Origin: JBGMEA01 sp041447245
Lineage (GTDB): Bacteria; Bacillota; Clostridia; Eubacteriales; Anaerofustaceae
Assembly (NCBI GenBank): GCA_041447245.1
Contig: JBGMEA010000023.1
Location: 186,001 to 250,000, forward strand
Reading direction: 5' to 3'
Length of the DNA: 64,000 nt
The translations under genes were made by a program, and so were the position numbers. The first letter of the stretch is position 1. Every line of letters starts with the position of its first letter. The notes under the pieces are model-generated. The model saw only the letters and a list, made by a program, of their open reading frames with translations, searched no databases and had not been told where the DNA came from. Of the stretch, positions 17,594-26,149 are shown in pieces.

Positions 17594-18664
17594 TTACTCT
17601 TTTCTTAATTTTGTAACTTTAGCGGCAATTTTTCTGCGATCCTCATCAATTGCGGCATAATGTTTTTTGGTTGTATTGACATCCTTATGTCCGAGAACAT
17701 CTGCCACCAAATAAATATCACCTGTCTCTCTGTAAAGATTGGTTCCGAACGTGCTGCGCAATTTGTGCGGAGAGATATTTTTCAACGGTACAACATACTT
17801 TGTATATTTTTTTAGCATCTTCTCAACTGCACTTACCGTCATTCTTCTTTTCTGTAAAGAAAGGAAGGTAGCGTCCTGTGAATATTCATCGATCGGAATC
17901 AACGCATATCGATCTGTTTGCAGATAGTCAATCAGAAGGTTTTTTACTTCTTCCGGTAAAAATAAAATTGTTTGCGTACCACCTTTCCGGATAACACGAA
18001 AGCTATTGTTCTGCATATCAAAATCCGAGATATTCAATCCCACGCATTCACTGATTCGAATCCCGGTTCCCAATAACAAAGCAATCATACTTAAATCTCG
18101 TCTATGATTTTTATCATAATATCTTTTCTGTCCGCTTGTCAATTGTTCCCCGTTTTCGATACTGTTTAGAAGATCGACTATTTCGTTCGGTTCCAATCGA
18201 ACAATAGGCTTTTCATGAAGCTTCGGCAAGTCTACCAGCACTGCAGGATTGGTAGAGATCATTTCTTTTTTGTAATAATACTTATAAAACGAACGCAATG
18301 CCGATAATTTTCGCATTTTTCCTTGTGCAGAATTCGAATAATGAATCATCGTCTGTTCATCGGTGTAATGGGGAAGCTCATAGTCATTTAAGTATTCCGA
18401 AAATTTTTCTATATCAACCGCACGGATTTGATCCATATCTTCGACAACAAAATCCTTAATGCCTGAACGCTCTTCAAAGAGTGCATGGTTCTTGTTTAGA
18501 TAATAAAAAAAAGTGCGCAAATCAAACGCATAAGCAATTCGGGTTTTGATTTGCGTTAAGTCGGAAATTCCTCGAAAAAAATCTCTTGTGAATTCAGGAA
18601 GCTGATCCTGCAGATTTTTAAGTTTGTTGTTCAGTTTCTGTTGATCGTATTTTTCAGACTGCAT
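17594..18664 (-). CDS. Tyrosine recombinase, catalytically intact (XerC/D-like)
   Basis: About 356 residues. The N-terminal SAM-like core-binding domain spans about 25-165 and the catalytic domain about 175-350. All active residues are visible: Arg in GTGIRISE, Lys in VIRKGGT, HxxR in SPHKLRSTFGT, His in LGHKDVNTT, and Tyr in KKHYAAID. It cuts and rejoins DNA through a phosphotyrosine. I start at ATG 18664, with AGGTG upstream. It is convergent with yneA (four-base gap) and 68 bases downstream of a degenerate paralogue. It is separated from the prophage by eight host genes, so it is probably not that phage's integrase. Confidence 0.88.
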   Translation of the reverse strand: MQSEKYDQQKLNNKLKNLQDQLPEFTRDFFRGISDLTQIKTRIAYAFDLRTFFYYLNKNHALFEERSGIKDFVVEDMDQIRAVDIEKFSEYLNDYELPHYTDEQTMIHYSNSAQGKMRKLSALRSFYKYYYKKEMISTNPAVLVDLPKLHEKPIVRLEPNEIVDLLNSIENGEQLTSGQKRYYDKNHRRDLSMIALLLGTGIRISECVGLNISDFDMQNNSFRVIRKGGTQTILFLPEEVKNLLIDYLQTDRYALIPIDEYSQDATFLSLQKRRMTVSAVEKMLKKYTKYVVPLKNISPHKLRSTFGTNLYRETGDIYLVADVLGHKDVNTTKKHYAAIDEDRRKIAAKVTKLRKE

Positions 18665-18732
18665 CACTGCACCTACTTTACAATAAAGTTGTCTTTAACG
18701 GAATATTGCTTTACATTTTTATGATAACATAA

Positions 18733-19614
18733 TTACTCTTCAAAATCAATCGAAATTTTATTTAACAATTCCCTGCTTGGACTGACGAGTTCCGTGTCTT
18801 GATCTAATTTTCTTCCAAGATATTTTTCTATTTGCAAACTGTCCATCTTACAATATTTCTTTAAGAATGTTTTACACGTTTTTCTTAACGATTCGGTCGT
18901 TGTGCCTTTTTGATACATGCCAGACGATGATAGATATTTTACAACAATCTGGTGTACTGTCCGTTTACTGATCGACTTTTTCTCATCCGATTCAAACAAG
19001 TATAAGTATTGGTCTGTCTTTAAAAAATCGCTTAAAATTGATTTGAGCGCGTCATTATAATAAACATATCTGATACAGTCGGAATCTTCCCGTATTCCCA
19101 TGCAGTTCTGTGATAAATTAACATCCGTTGTCTCAATTGCTGTAAGTTCTGAAACTTTTAAGCCGCATATTAATATCAGACCGATCAGTAACTTATCTCG
19201 TTTAGCATTTTTTCCTTTAATTGATGCAATAAGCTCGTTGCATTCTTCAATATTGGGTATGTAATCAAGAGCCTTATGAACTTTAACCGACTCGATAGAA
19301 CCGGCGGGATTGCGCATAAGAATTCGCTCCCGAGTTAGGTATTTGAAATATCCTCTTAATACAGAAATTTTTCTGTTTAATGCGTGCGAACCGTTTCCGT
19401 ATTCATTTTGAATATAATTTATATACGCATACAAATCAGCTTCCGTTATTTCTGTCAAAAATTTATTTTCATTCGAATCCAATTCCAGATCGCTCAAATG
19501 GAATCTTTTTTTCAGGAATCCATTAAAGGAAGCTAAATCGGCAGCATACCCTTTGATTGTTTCATACGATACAGTGTGCTGTATGCTTTTCAAATATAAA
19601 TCTACAGTATCCAT
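18733..19614 (-). CDS. Degenerate tyrosine recombinase homologue lacking catalytic residues
   Basis: 294 residues with an undisturbed frame. The N-terminal core-binding domain (about 5-85) and the catalytic-domain fold are recognisable (NRKISVLRGYFKYLTRERI, LILICGLKVSELTAIE). The first catalytic Arg is Lys (CGLKVSEL), no Lys is in the beta-hairpin (REDSDCIRYVYY), HxxR reads ESLR, the second His is Arg (LGRKLDQDT), and no Tyr follows. Strand transfer therefore looks impossible. It may be a DNA-binding partner or regulator of the intact neighbour. ATG 19614 has no clear ribosome site; a 26-bp palindrome ends seven bases upstream. Confidence 0.8.
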   Translation of the reverse strand: MDTVDLYLKSIQHTVSYETIKGYAADLASFNGFLKKRFHLSDLELDSNENKFLTEITEADLYAYINYIQNEYGNGSHALNRKISVLRGYFKYLTRERILMRNPAGSIESVKVHKALDYIPNIEECNELIASIKGKNAKRDKLLIGLILICGLKVSELTAIETTDVNLSQNCMGIREDSDCIRYVYYNDALKSILSDFLKTDQYLYLFESDEKKSISKRTVHQIVVKYLSSSGMYQKGTTTESLRKTCKTFLKKYCKMDSLQIEKYLGRKLDQDTELVSPSRELLNKISIDFEE

Positions 19615-19620
19615 CAATTA

Positions 19621-19646
19621 ATGCATTAAATATATATTTAATGCAT
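19621..19646. repeat. Perfect 26-bp palindrome upstream of the degenerate recombinase
   Basis: Half-site ATGCATTAAATAT followed at once by its exact reverse complement, with no spacer. It lies seven bases before the start codon of the minus-strand gene. It could be an operator, or a recombinase core site (two 11-base arms around an AT centre). Confidence 0.9.
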
Positions 19647-19712
19647 ACTCCGTTCTGTTTAATTTGTATAAAATAAGGGAAATAAAATATTATATTCTCG
19701 ATCTATTCGAAT

Positions 19713-19747
19713 ACTTATTCACATGCATTGATAAAATGTGGATAAGT
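19713..19747. repeat. Inverted repeat containing two facing DnaA-box sequences
   Basis: ACTTATTCACAT and ATGTGGATAAGT are inverted copies (11 of 12 positions) around an 11-base gap. They contain TTATTCACA (19715-19723, plus) and TTATCCACA (19737-19745, minus), both fitting the DnaA-box consensus TTATNCACA. They lie in the 170-base gap between the degenerate recombinase and the nuclease gene. The rest of that gap is AT-rich with no gene seen. Confidence 0.75.
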
Positions 19748-19773
19748 ATGTGATAATATGTATAAACTTTAGG

Positions 19774-19800
19774 AAAAACCTCTGAGTCACGACTCAGAGG
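19774..19800 (-). terminator. Intrinsic terminator of the nuclease-thiI run, overlapping the stop codon
   Basis: On the minus strand, a 10-base-pair stem CCTCTGAGTC / GACTCAGAGG with a two-base nominal loop, then TTTTT. The last codons and the TGA of the nuclease gene are inside the stem. Confidence 0.85.
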
Positions 19801-21376
19801 TAATAATATCTTCAATGCAATCCAAAAACAGGTTGATTTTATCCGTATCATCTACTTTAAGCATATGATCCTTATTTTTTATTAAAGACAGCACATGTTC
19901 TGCTTTTTGCGAAATTGTCTGAACTGCCGTTTCCTTTGAGGGAATTTTTGCAGATGCTTCAGCTGTATAAGAAACAGCAGAAAAATCATAAGTAGATTTA
20001 AATTTTCCGACCTCAACCGAGTAACCGATTTGATTTAAGTCGTGTCGTAAGGTTGCGATTGAATCTGTTTCTCCATGTGTCAGGATGATTTTTTCCGGTT
20101 TTTTAGTAAATGCATTAACCCAGTTAATCAATCCGTCATGATCGGCATGCCCAGAATAATAATCAAGCGATTCGATACGCGCTTTCACTGCAATTCGTTC
20201 ACCGAACAATTTGATGTTTTTTGCTCCGTCCAAAATCAGCCGACCCAAGCTGCCTTCTGCTTGATAGCCCACAAACAATACCGTACAATTTTCCTTAAAT
20301 ATATTATGTTTTAAATGATGGCGTATTCGCCCGGCTTCGCACATGCCACTGGCTGAAATAATAATTTTGACACTCTTGTCGAAATTAATTGCCTTTGATT
20401 CATCAGCAGTCAATGAATACACCAGATTTTCAAATACCAGCGGATCATCGCCTTTGTCCACCAGTTCCTGAGTATCATGATCCAGCATATAATAATATTT
20501 TTTGAATATTTCAGTTGCTTTTATTGCCAGAGGGCTGTCTAAAATTACTTTGATATCATTAAATTTGCCAAGCATCTGATTTTCTTTATAATAATTCAGA
20601 TCATAAAGAATTTCCTGTGTACGCCCGATTGCAAAAGAAGGAATCACTAAAGTTCCACCCTTTTCCGCCGTTTCCATAATAATTTTTAGGAACTTATCGC
20701 TCCTTTTATCTTTATGCTCGTGGTTCCGATTGCCATAGGTAGACTCCATCACCAGATAATCCGTCTGATCAATCACAGTCGGATCCTTCAACAAAGGTTG
20801 ATCCAAATTACCGAGGTCACCGGAAAAAACAATTTTTTTACTCTCACCTTTTTCATTGACCCACAATTCCAAAATCCCACTTCCCAACATATGCCCTGCA
20901 TCACGGATACAAAATGATATTGTTTCATTCAGCTTTATGGTATCGTTGTATCTTACAGGAGAAAAGTATTTCATGGAATCCGTAGCATTCTGCATAGTAT
21001 ACAAAGGCTCTACTTCCGACATCCCTTTTCTTCTGTTTTTACGGGTGTCATATTCTGCTTCCATTTCCTGTATATGAGCACTGTCTTCCAGCATAATTTC
21101 ACAAAGATCCCTGCTTGCTTTAGTGCAAAATACTTTTCCTGTAAAACCGTCTTTCACCAATTTTGGAATACGTCCGCTATGATCCATGTGTGCATGCGTC
21201 AGTATCAAATACTTTAAAGACTTCACGTCAAGATCAAACGGTTCTTCATTTAATTTGCTTAATTCGGAAGATCCCTGGAACATGCCGCAGTCAATCATCA
21301 CTTTGGTATCGGCAGCTTCCAGTAAATAACAAGAACCGGTAACGGTTTCGGCTGCGCCTAAAAAAGTAAGTTTCAT
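19787..21376 (-). CDS. Beta-CASP metallo-beta-lactamase RNase (CPSF/Ysh1-like)
   Basis: 529 residues. The metallo-beta-lactamase core has THAHMDH (61-66) as the metal site, and the beta-CASP insertion carries STYGNR, SFAIGRTQEILYDL, SASGMCEAGRIRHHL and GHADHDGL. Such proteins are RNA endo- or exonucleases. It is not the RNase J type, because the RNase J C-terminal domain is absent. The last 60 residues are a family-variable tail. AAGGAG precedes the ATG. It is the final gene of a minus-strand run with thiI and the cysteine desulfurase; the RNA substrate is unknown. Confidence 0.88.
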   Translation of the reverse strand: MKLTFLGAAETVTGSCYLLEAADTKVMIDCGMFQGSSELSKLNEEPFDLDVKSLKYLILTHAHMDHSGRIPKLVKDGFTGKVFCTKASRDLCEIMLEDSAHIQEMEAEYDTRKNRRKGMSEVEPLYTMQNATDSMKYFSPVRYNDTIKLNETISFCIRDAGHMLGSGILELWVNEKGESKKIVFSGDLGNLDQPLLKDPTVIDQTDYLVMESTYGNRNHEHKDKRSDKFLKIIMETAEKGGTLVIPSFAIGRTQEILYDLNYYKENQMLGKFNDIKVILDSPLAIKATEIFKKYYYMLDHDTQELVDKGDDPLVFENLVYSLTADESKAINFDKSVKIIISASGMCEAGRIRHHLKHNIFKENCTVLFVGYQAEGSLGRLILDGAKNIKLFGERIAVKARIESLDYYSGHADHDGLINWVNAFTKKPEKIILTHGETDSIATLRHDLNQIGYSVEVGKFKSTYDFSAVSYTAEASAKIPSKETAVQTISQKAEHVLSLIKNKDHMLKVDDTDKINLFLDCIEDIITSES

Positions 21377-21387
21377 ACTATTCTCCT

Positions 21388-22542
21388 TTATAATCTGATT
21401 GTTTCCAATGTAGTCATAGCGTCTTCAATGAGTTTTTCGATATCCAGTTTTGATTCCTGAGCAATTACTTTTTCAAGCGTTGGTTTGATTTGAGGATGCT
21501 TTGGCAGAAAGATCGTACAACAGTCTTCAAATGGCTGAATGGATATTTCATAAGTGTCAATATGCAAAGCATGCCGAACAATTTCATTTTTATCCATGCC
21601 GATGAGCGGGCGCAAAACAGGCAGCGCTACGGAATCGTTGGTACATGTTATGCTTTCGATTGTCTGAGATGCCACCTGTCCGAGACTTTCCCCGGTGATT
21701 AAAGCTTGCAATCCACGTGCTTCGGAAAGCCTTTCCGCGCAACGAAACATAAATCGTCTCAGAATTACTGTAAGATAGCTTTCATCGCACTTCAAAAGAA
21801 TTTCTTCCTGAATTTTTGTTAACGAAATACTGTGCAATTGAATTCCTTGATTATACTCTTTGAGTTTCTGTGCGATCTCAATTACTTTTTCTTTTGCTTC
21901 AAGGCTGGTATATGGATAGGAATGAAAATGACAAGCTTCAATTTTCATTCCTCTGCGTGCAATCATAAATCCGGCCACAGGGCTGTCGATTCCGCCCGAA
22001 AGCAACAAACATCCTCTGCCGCTGACTCCGATCGGCATACCGGCTTCGCATGGAATATTTTCGTAATAGATATACGCTTTTTTCCTAATTTCAATATTCA
22101 AAGTAATATCGGGATGATGCACATCGACAGTAATATCATCGGTATGGATCAAGACAAAGGCGCCAACTGATTTTGCAATTTCCGGAGAAGTAAAAGGAAA
22201 ACTTTTATCACTCCTTCTTGCTTCGGTTTTGAAAGTGACATGGTGTTTCTCTTTCATAATTTGCAAAGCTGTCTCTTTGATTGTTTCCATATTCGGGTCA
22301 ACTTCAAAAGCTCTGGTAAGCGAAACAATACCAAAAACTTTTTTTAAACGATCCAATACTGCAATCTCATCTGATTCTTCGATATTTTCTACTACAATGC
22401 GACCCTGAATCTGATTACAGACTACTTGATCAAAATCGCGAAGCGCATTTTTGATATTTTTTGTGAGCGCATTGATAAAGTAAGAACGGTTTTGTTTTTT
22501 CAATGCTATTTCACCGTATTTTACCATAATCAACTTTTTCAT
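21388..22542 (-). CDS. thiI: tRNA 4-thiouridine synthetase ThiI (no rhodanese domain)
   Basis: 384 residues. The N-terminal ferredoxin-like and THUMP regions (about 1-165) bind tRNA; the PP-loop pyrophosphatase begins at LLSGGIDSPVAGF near residue 180. It adenylates U8 of tRNA and accepts persulfide sulfur to make s4U. The C-terminal rhodanese domain of the E. coli enzyme is absent, as in most Firmicutes, where a dedicated cysteine desulfurase hands over sulfur. That partner is encoded immediately upstream and its stop overlaps this ATG by four bases. Confidence 0.95.
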   Translation of the reverse strand: MKKLIMVKYGEIALKKQNRSYFINALTKNIKNALRDFDQVVCNQIQGRIVVENIEESDEIAVLDRLKKVFGIVSLTRAFEVDPNMETIKETALQIMKEKHHVTFKTEARRSDKSFPFTSPEIAKSVGAFVLIHTDDITVDVHHPDITLNIEIRKKAYIYYENIPCEAGMPIGVSGRGCLLLSGGIDSPVAGFMIARRGMKIEACHFHSYPYTSLEAKEKVIEIAQKLKEYNQGIQLHSISLTKIQEEILLKCDESYLTVILRRFMFRCAERLSEARGLQALITGESLGQVASQTIESITCTNDSVALPVLRPLIGMDKNEIVRHALHIDTYEISIQPFEDCCTIFLPKHPQIKPTLEKVIAQESKLDIEKLIEDAMTTLETIRL

Positions 22543-23696
22543 ATACTTCCCTTCTTTAAACGAGAAAGTTTGCTCACAGCAACGGATAACCTCTGTATCA
22601 TAAAATCTATTTGTTCTGCTGTATTGTATTCCGAAAGGCTGATGCGGATCGTACCGTCAATCTGTTTTTGACTCAATCCAATTTCTTTCAGAACAGATTT
22701 TTTATTTTTTTTATGAGAAGAACAGGCTGAAGACGTAGACAGAAAAATATCATCTTCCTCCATCATATGCAATAACACTTCCCCTTTCAATCCTTCAAAA
22801 GAAACATTCAGAATATGTGGGGCATATTCTGAATCTTTGATTTTAGTGTTAATTACTTCTTCTCCAAACTCACAACAAACAGCATCATATAAATAACGTT
22901 GTAGTTGCTGCAGCTTGGCAAAACACGGCTCATCCGATAAAAGTTCGCAGGCTTTTCCCATTGCACCAATCAAGGGCGCATTTATGGTCCCGCTTCTATA
23001 ATTATCCTGTTGTCCCCCACCCAATATCTGAGGGACAATAGAAAGATTCTTTTTTAAAATCAAAGCCCCTATCCCTTTAGGCCCGTGAAATTTATGTGCA
23101 CTGATACTGATCATGTCAACATCTGAAAAATCATCATGGATTTTTCCGTATCCCTGAACAGCATCAATATGAATGAATGCAGACGGGTTTATCAGCCTGA
23201 TTTTTTTGATAATTTCTGAGATTGGTTGCACGGCACCAAATTCGTTATTTACCCAAATTAAGCTGATCAATTTGGTATTTGGACGAATCTTGCCCAACAA
23301 ACTCTCCTGATCGATTTTCCCAAACCTGTCTACTGATATATATTCTGACATAACCCCTTTATTCTCATAATAACGAAATACTTCGCTAACACATGGATGC
23401 TCGATCGTAGTAGTAATGATATGTAATTTTTTGGGATCTTCGAATTTTTCCAAAGTCCCTTTGATCGCTAAATTTGTTGATTCAGTCGCCCCTGATGTAA
23501 AAACGACTCTTCGTCCGCTCAGTCCGAGCACACGCTGTACTTGTTTTTCGGCATATTCGACAAGTTTTTTAGCCTCAAATGCCTTTTTATGCAGCGAAGA
23601 TGGATTCGCATATTGATCCAACATCGTCGTGTACAGGTAATCTGCAACTTCCTTGCTAGGTCTCGTCGTAGCAGCATTGTCAAAATAGCATTCCAT
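22539..23696 (-). CDS. Cysteine desulfurase (NifS/IscS class)
   Basis: About 385 residues from ATG 23696 (ECYFDNAATTRPS, the family start); the longer frame upstream overlaps the racemase gene. PLP lysine in SISAHKFHGPKGIG; His in TTIEHPCV; mobile catalytic-loop Cys in STSSACSSHKKN. It removes sulfur from cysteine as enzyme persulfide. The four-base overlap with thiI says it is the sulfur donor for s4U8, like the NifZ-ThiI pair of Bacillus. The start is one base past the upstream stop, so translation is probably coupled. Confidence 0.92.
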   Translation of the reverse strand: MECYFDNAATTRPSKEVADYLYTTMLDQYANPSSLHKKAFEAKKLVEYAEKQVQRVLGLSGRRVVFTSGATESTNLAIKGTLEKFEDPKKLHIITTTIEHPCVSEVFRYYENKGVMSEYISVDRFGKIDQESLLGKIRPNTKLISLIWVNNEFGAVQPISEIIKKIRLINPSAFIHIDAVQGYGKIHDDFSDVDMISISAHKFHGPKGIGALILKKNLSIVPQILGGGQQDNYRSGTINAPLIGAMGKACELLSDEPCFAKLQQLQRYLYDAVCCEFGEEVINTKIKDSEYAPHILNVSFEGLKGEVLLHMMEEDDIFLSTSSACSSHKKNKKSVLKEIGLSQKQIDGTIRISLSEYNTAEQIDFMIQRLSVAVSKLSRLKKGSI

Positions 23697-23697
23697 A

Positions 23698-24759
23698 TCA
23701 GGAAAGATACTCCTTATCAACATATTTACTTGTAAAAGCTCGCATGGTTGCAGTATAAAGCATATTGAATGAGAGAATATCACCAATCTTATAATTTGTA
23801 TCGCAGTCGGTTATATCGAGCAAGAGATGGTCGCTGCTCGCGCCTAAAACATGGATATCGGAATCATGAGGAATAATATCCAAATCAATATCCTGCCTTC
23901 CGACGGAACATATAGCACGCCTGCGAATCCCTTTGTCTTCGAAAGACGGCTTTGTATTTAAAGCGGCATAACCCTGTGTTCCGATCGGTACAGACGGTTT
24001 TTCTTTGATTTCTACAATCTCGCAGCTCAACACAAAACAATCGTGTTGCATTCCTTCGATATAAGTACGACGAGACATGTCTCGTCCGAAATAAAATGTA
24101 TCTCCGATTCTAAGGTGATTGACTGTTTCCGGAAACATTTTATCATAAATCAGAGTATAACTGGTACTGTTTCCGCCTGAAATATATTTGAGAGAATGAT
24201 CAAATCGATGATAAATCATTTCTCCGATACGACCGAGTTGGCTCAGATTTTCCATAGTAGGCATCACTCCGCCATAACATGAGAGATTTGTTCCGATCCC
24301 GTAAAGATTGATATTCGGCAACCTCAAAACCTGCTCAATCGTCTGATACAATTCATCCAGATCGAAATATCCTTCCCTTAAATCTCCTAAATCCCACATA
24401 ATTAAAACATTATGAATCTTATTATGTTTTAAGGCAAAGTTGTTTAATTCATTAATCACTTGAAATTCACTATTTAGCGAAACGTCAGCGAATTTTATTA
24501 CATCTTCGCAAATCGAAAGCGCAGGTATACGCAATAACCATTTTTCGCAATTTAAATCATGAATACCGGCCAGGTTCTCTATTCTGGAATCTGCAAGCAT
24601 ATTGATGCCCGATTCAATCAATGCGTTGCAGATCGGTTCCGATGCACAGTGCATTTTTGTAACAGCAGCTACATCAACACCGAACTGTTTACAATTTCTT
24701 TGAATAATATAGGAATTCTGCTTGATTTTGTTTAAGTTGATAGTAACCTTTGCGCGCAT
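23698..24759 (-). CDS. PLP-dependent racemase of the alanine racemase N-terminal fold (Orr / ornithine racemase-like)
   Basis: About 353 residues. The fold-type III barrel has the PLP lysine in VAAVTKMHC, followed by ILADSRIENL-like sequence (MLADSRIENLAGI), RIPAL, DLGDLREGYF and GGNSTSY. These match the ornithine racemase Orr of amino-acid-fermenting Clostridia and its YhfX relatives. No ornithine aminomutase gene lies nearby, so the substrate is unproven. I start at ATG 24759; a GTG lies three codons upstream. It is co-oriented between UPF0210 and the cysteine desulfurase. Confidence 0.75.
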   Translation of the reverse strand: MRAKVTINLNKIKQNSYIIQRNCKQFGVDVAAVTKMHCASEPICNALIESGINMLADSRIENLAGIHDLNCEKWLLRIPALSICEDVIKFADVSLNSEFQVINELNNFALKHNKIHNVLIMWDLGDLREGYFDLDELYQTIEQVLRLPNINLYGIGTNLSCYGGVMPTMENLSQLGRIGEMIYHRFDHSLKYISGGNSTSYTLIYDKMFPETVNHLRIGDTFYFGRDMSRRTYIEGMQHDCFVLSCEIVEIKEKPSVPIGTQGYAALNTKPSFEDKGIRRRAICSVGRQDIDLDIIPHDSDIHVLGASSDHLLLDITDCDTNYKIGDILSFNMLYTATMRAFTSKYVDKEYLS

Positions 24760-24780
24760 CTTTCTCACTGCCTTAAAATA

Positions 24781-26136
24781 TTAGTTTTTGAAAGAATGAA
24801 CCGGAGCCGGAATTCTTCCGCCTCTGTTTATAAAATCTTCACTTGAAAAACGATTCACCGACATGATCGGAGCCATTCCGAGCAGTCCCCCGAATTCAAC
24901 CGAATCACCGACGGATTTTCCGTAAACAGGAATCACGCGCACTGCTGTTGTCTTATTGTTGATGACTCCGATTGATGCTTCATCAGCAATAATTGCACTG
25001 ATTGTACTGTCAGGCGTGTCTCCCGGAATTGCGATCATATCAAGCCCCACCGAACATACACTGGTCATAGCTTCCAATTTATCGAATGTCAGTGCTCCGC
25101 ATGTCACCGCATCAATCATCCCGGAATCTTCACTGACGGGAATAAAAGCACCGCTTAGACCTCCTACATGGGAAGATGCCATAATACCGCCTTTTTTTAC
25201 AGCGTCCGTCAGTAATGCCAATGCTGCCGTAGTACCATGCGCTCCGCAACGTTCCAATCCCATTTCTTCGAGTATCAAAGCCACGCTGTCACCGATTTCC
25301 GGAGTGGGAGCCAAGGAAAGATCCAAAATACCAAACGGAACACCCAATCGTCTGGATGCCTCATTCCCTACCAATTGCCCTGCACGGGTTATTTTAAAAG
25401 CAGTTTTTTTGATTACTTCGCTGATCTCATCAATCCTGTGTCCTTTTAGCTTTTCGATTGCTGCTTTCACGGTTCCCGGACCGCTCACGCCGACATTGAC
25501 TACTGCTTCTCCCTCACCAACTCCATGGAACGCTCCTGCCATAAAAGGATTATCTTCAACTGCATTCGCAAAAACTACCAATTTTGCACAGCCGATTGAG
25601 CTGTTTTCTCTCGTTTCATAAGCAGTTTTTTTGATGATATTTCCCATTGTTTTTACGGCGTCCAAATTTATCCCGGATTTTGTGCTTCCCACATTTACGC
25701 TGCAACAAACTCGCTCTGTGACTTTCAACGCTTCCGGTATGGACTGCAAAAACAATTCTTCTTTTTTTGTAATCCCCTTTTGGACAAGAGCCGAATACCC
25801 TCCAAGGAAATTAACTCCGACTTCTTTTGCTGCATTATCCAATGCAACCGCAAGATGAACGAACTCTTCTTCCGAAGAGCACGCGGCCAACGAAATCGGT
25901 GTAACCGAAATTCGTTTATTAATAATCGGGATACCGTATTCGCTTGCAATTTCTTCTCCTGTTTTCACAAGATTTTTCGCAAGGTTTGTAATTTTATCGT
26001 AAATACTATTTGCTGTTTTTCGATTATCGTCCGAAAAACAATCCAACAAAGAGATCCCCATTGTTATGGTTCGAATATCCAGCTTCTCTTTTTCCAGCAT
26101 ACGGATTGTTTCAAAAACATCATTATACATTGCCAT
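24781..26136 (-). CDS. UPF0210 / DUF711 family protein
   Basis: 451 residues, the usual family length. Conserved blocks include MGISLLDC, NVGSTKSGINLDAV, NPFMAGAFHGVGE and DLSLAPTPEIGDSVA. The fold is related to glycyl-radical enzymes (PFL-like), but no glycyl loop or activating enzyme is seen, and the function is not known. AGGAG precedes ATG 26136. It is always paired in Firmicutes with the small ACT protein, here 13 bases upstream. Confidence 0.9.
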   Translation of the reverse strand: MAMYNDVFETIRMLEKEKLDIRTITMGISLLDCFSDDNRKTANSIYDKITNLAKNLVKTGEEIASEYGIPIINKRISVTPISLAACSSEEEFVHLAVALDNAAKEVGVNFLGGYSALVQKGITKKEELFLQSIPEALKVTERVCCSVNVGSTKSGINLDAVKTMGNIIKKTAYETRENSSIGCAKLVVFANAVEDNPFMAGAFHGVGEGEAVVNVGVSGPGTVKAAIEKLKGHRIDEISEVIKKTAFKITRAGQLVGNEASRRLGVPFGILDLSLAPTPEIGDSVALILEEMGLERCGAHGTTAALALLTDAVKKGGIMASSHVGGLSGAFIPVSEDSGMIDAVTCGALTFDKLEAMTSVCSVGLDMIAIPGDTPDSTISAIIADEASIGVINNKTTAVRVIPVYGKSVGDSVEFGGLLGMAPIMSVNRFSSEDFINRGGRIPAPVHSFKN

Positions 26137-26149
26137 GAATCATAGCTCC

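Noticed and set aside
17594..19614. Recombinase pair as the integrase of the prophage
   Set aside because: They are more than 9 kb from the phage end, beyond the tRNA pair and intact host genes, and the phage would carry its integrase at the opposite end.
19621..19747. A chromosomal dif site in the recombinase gap
   Set aside because: The palindrome does not match the Firmicutes dif consensus that I know; only the AT-rich centre and size are similar.
24956..25621. 221-residue plus-strand open frame
   Set aside because: It is antisense to the UPF0210 gene, with no ribosome site and low-complexity residues; a shadow.
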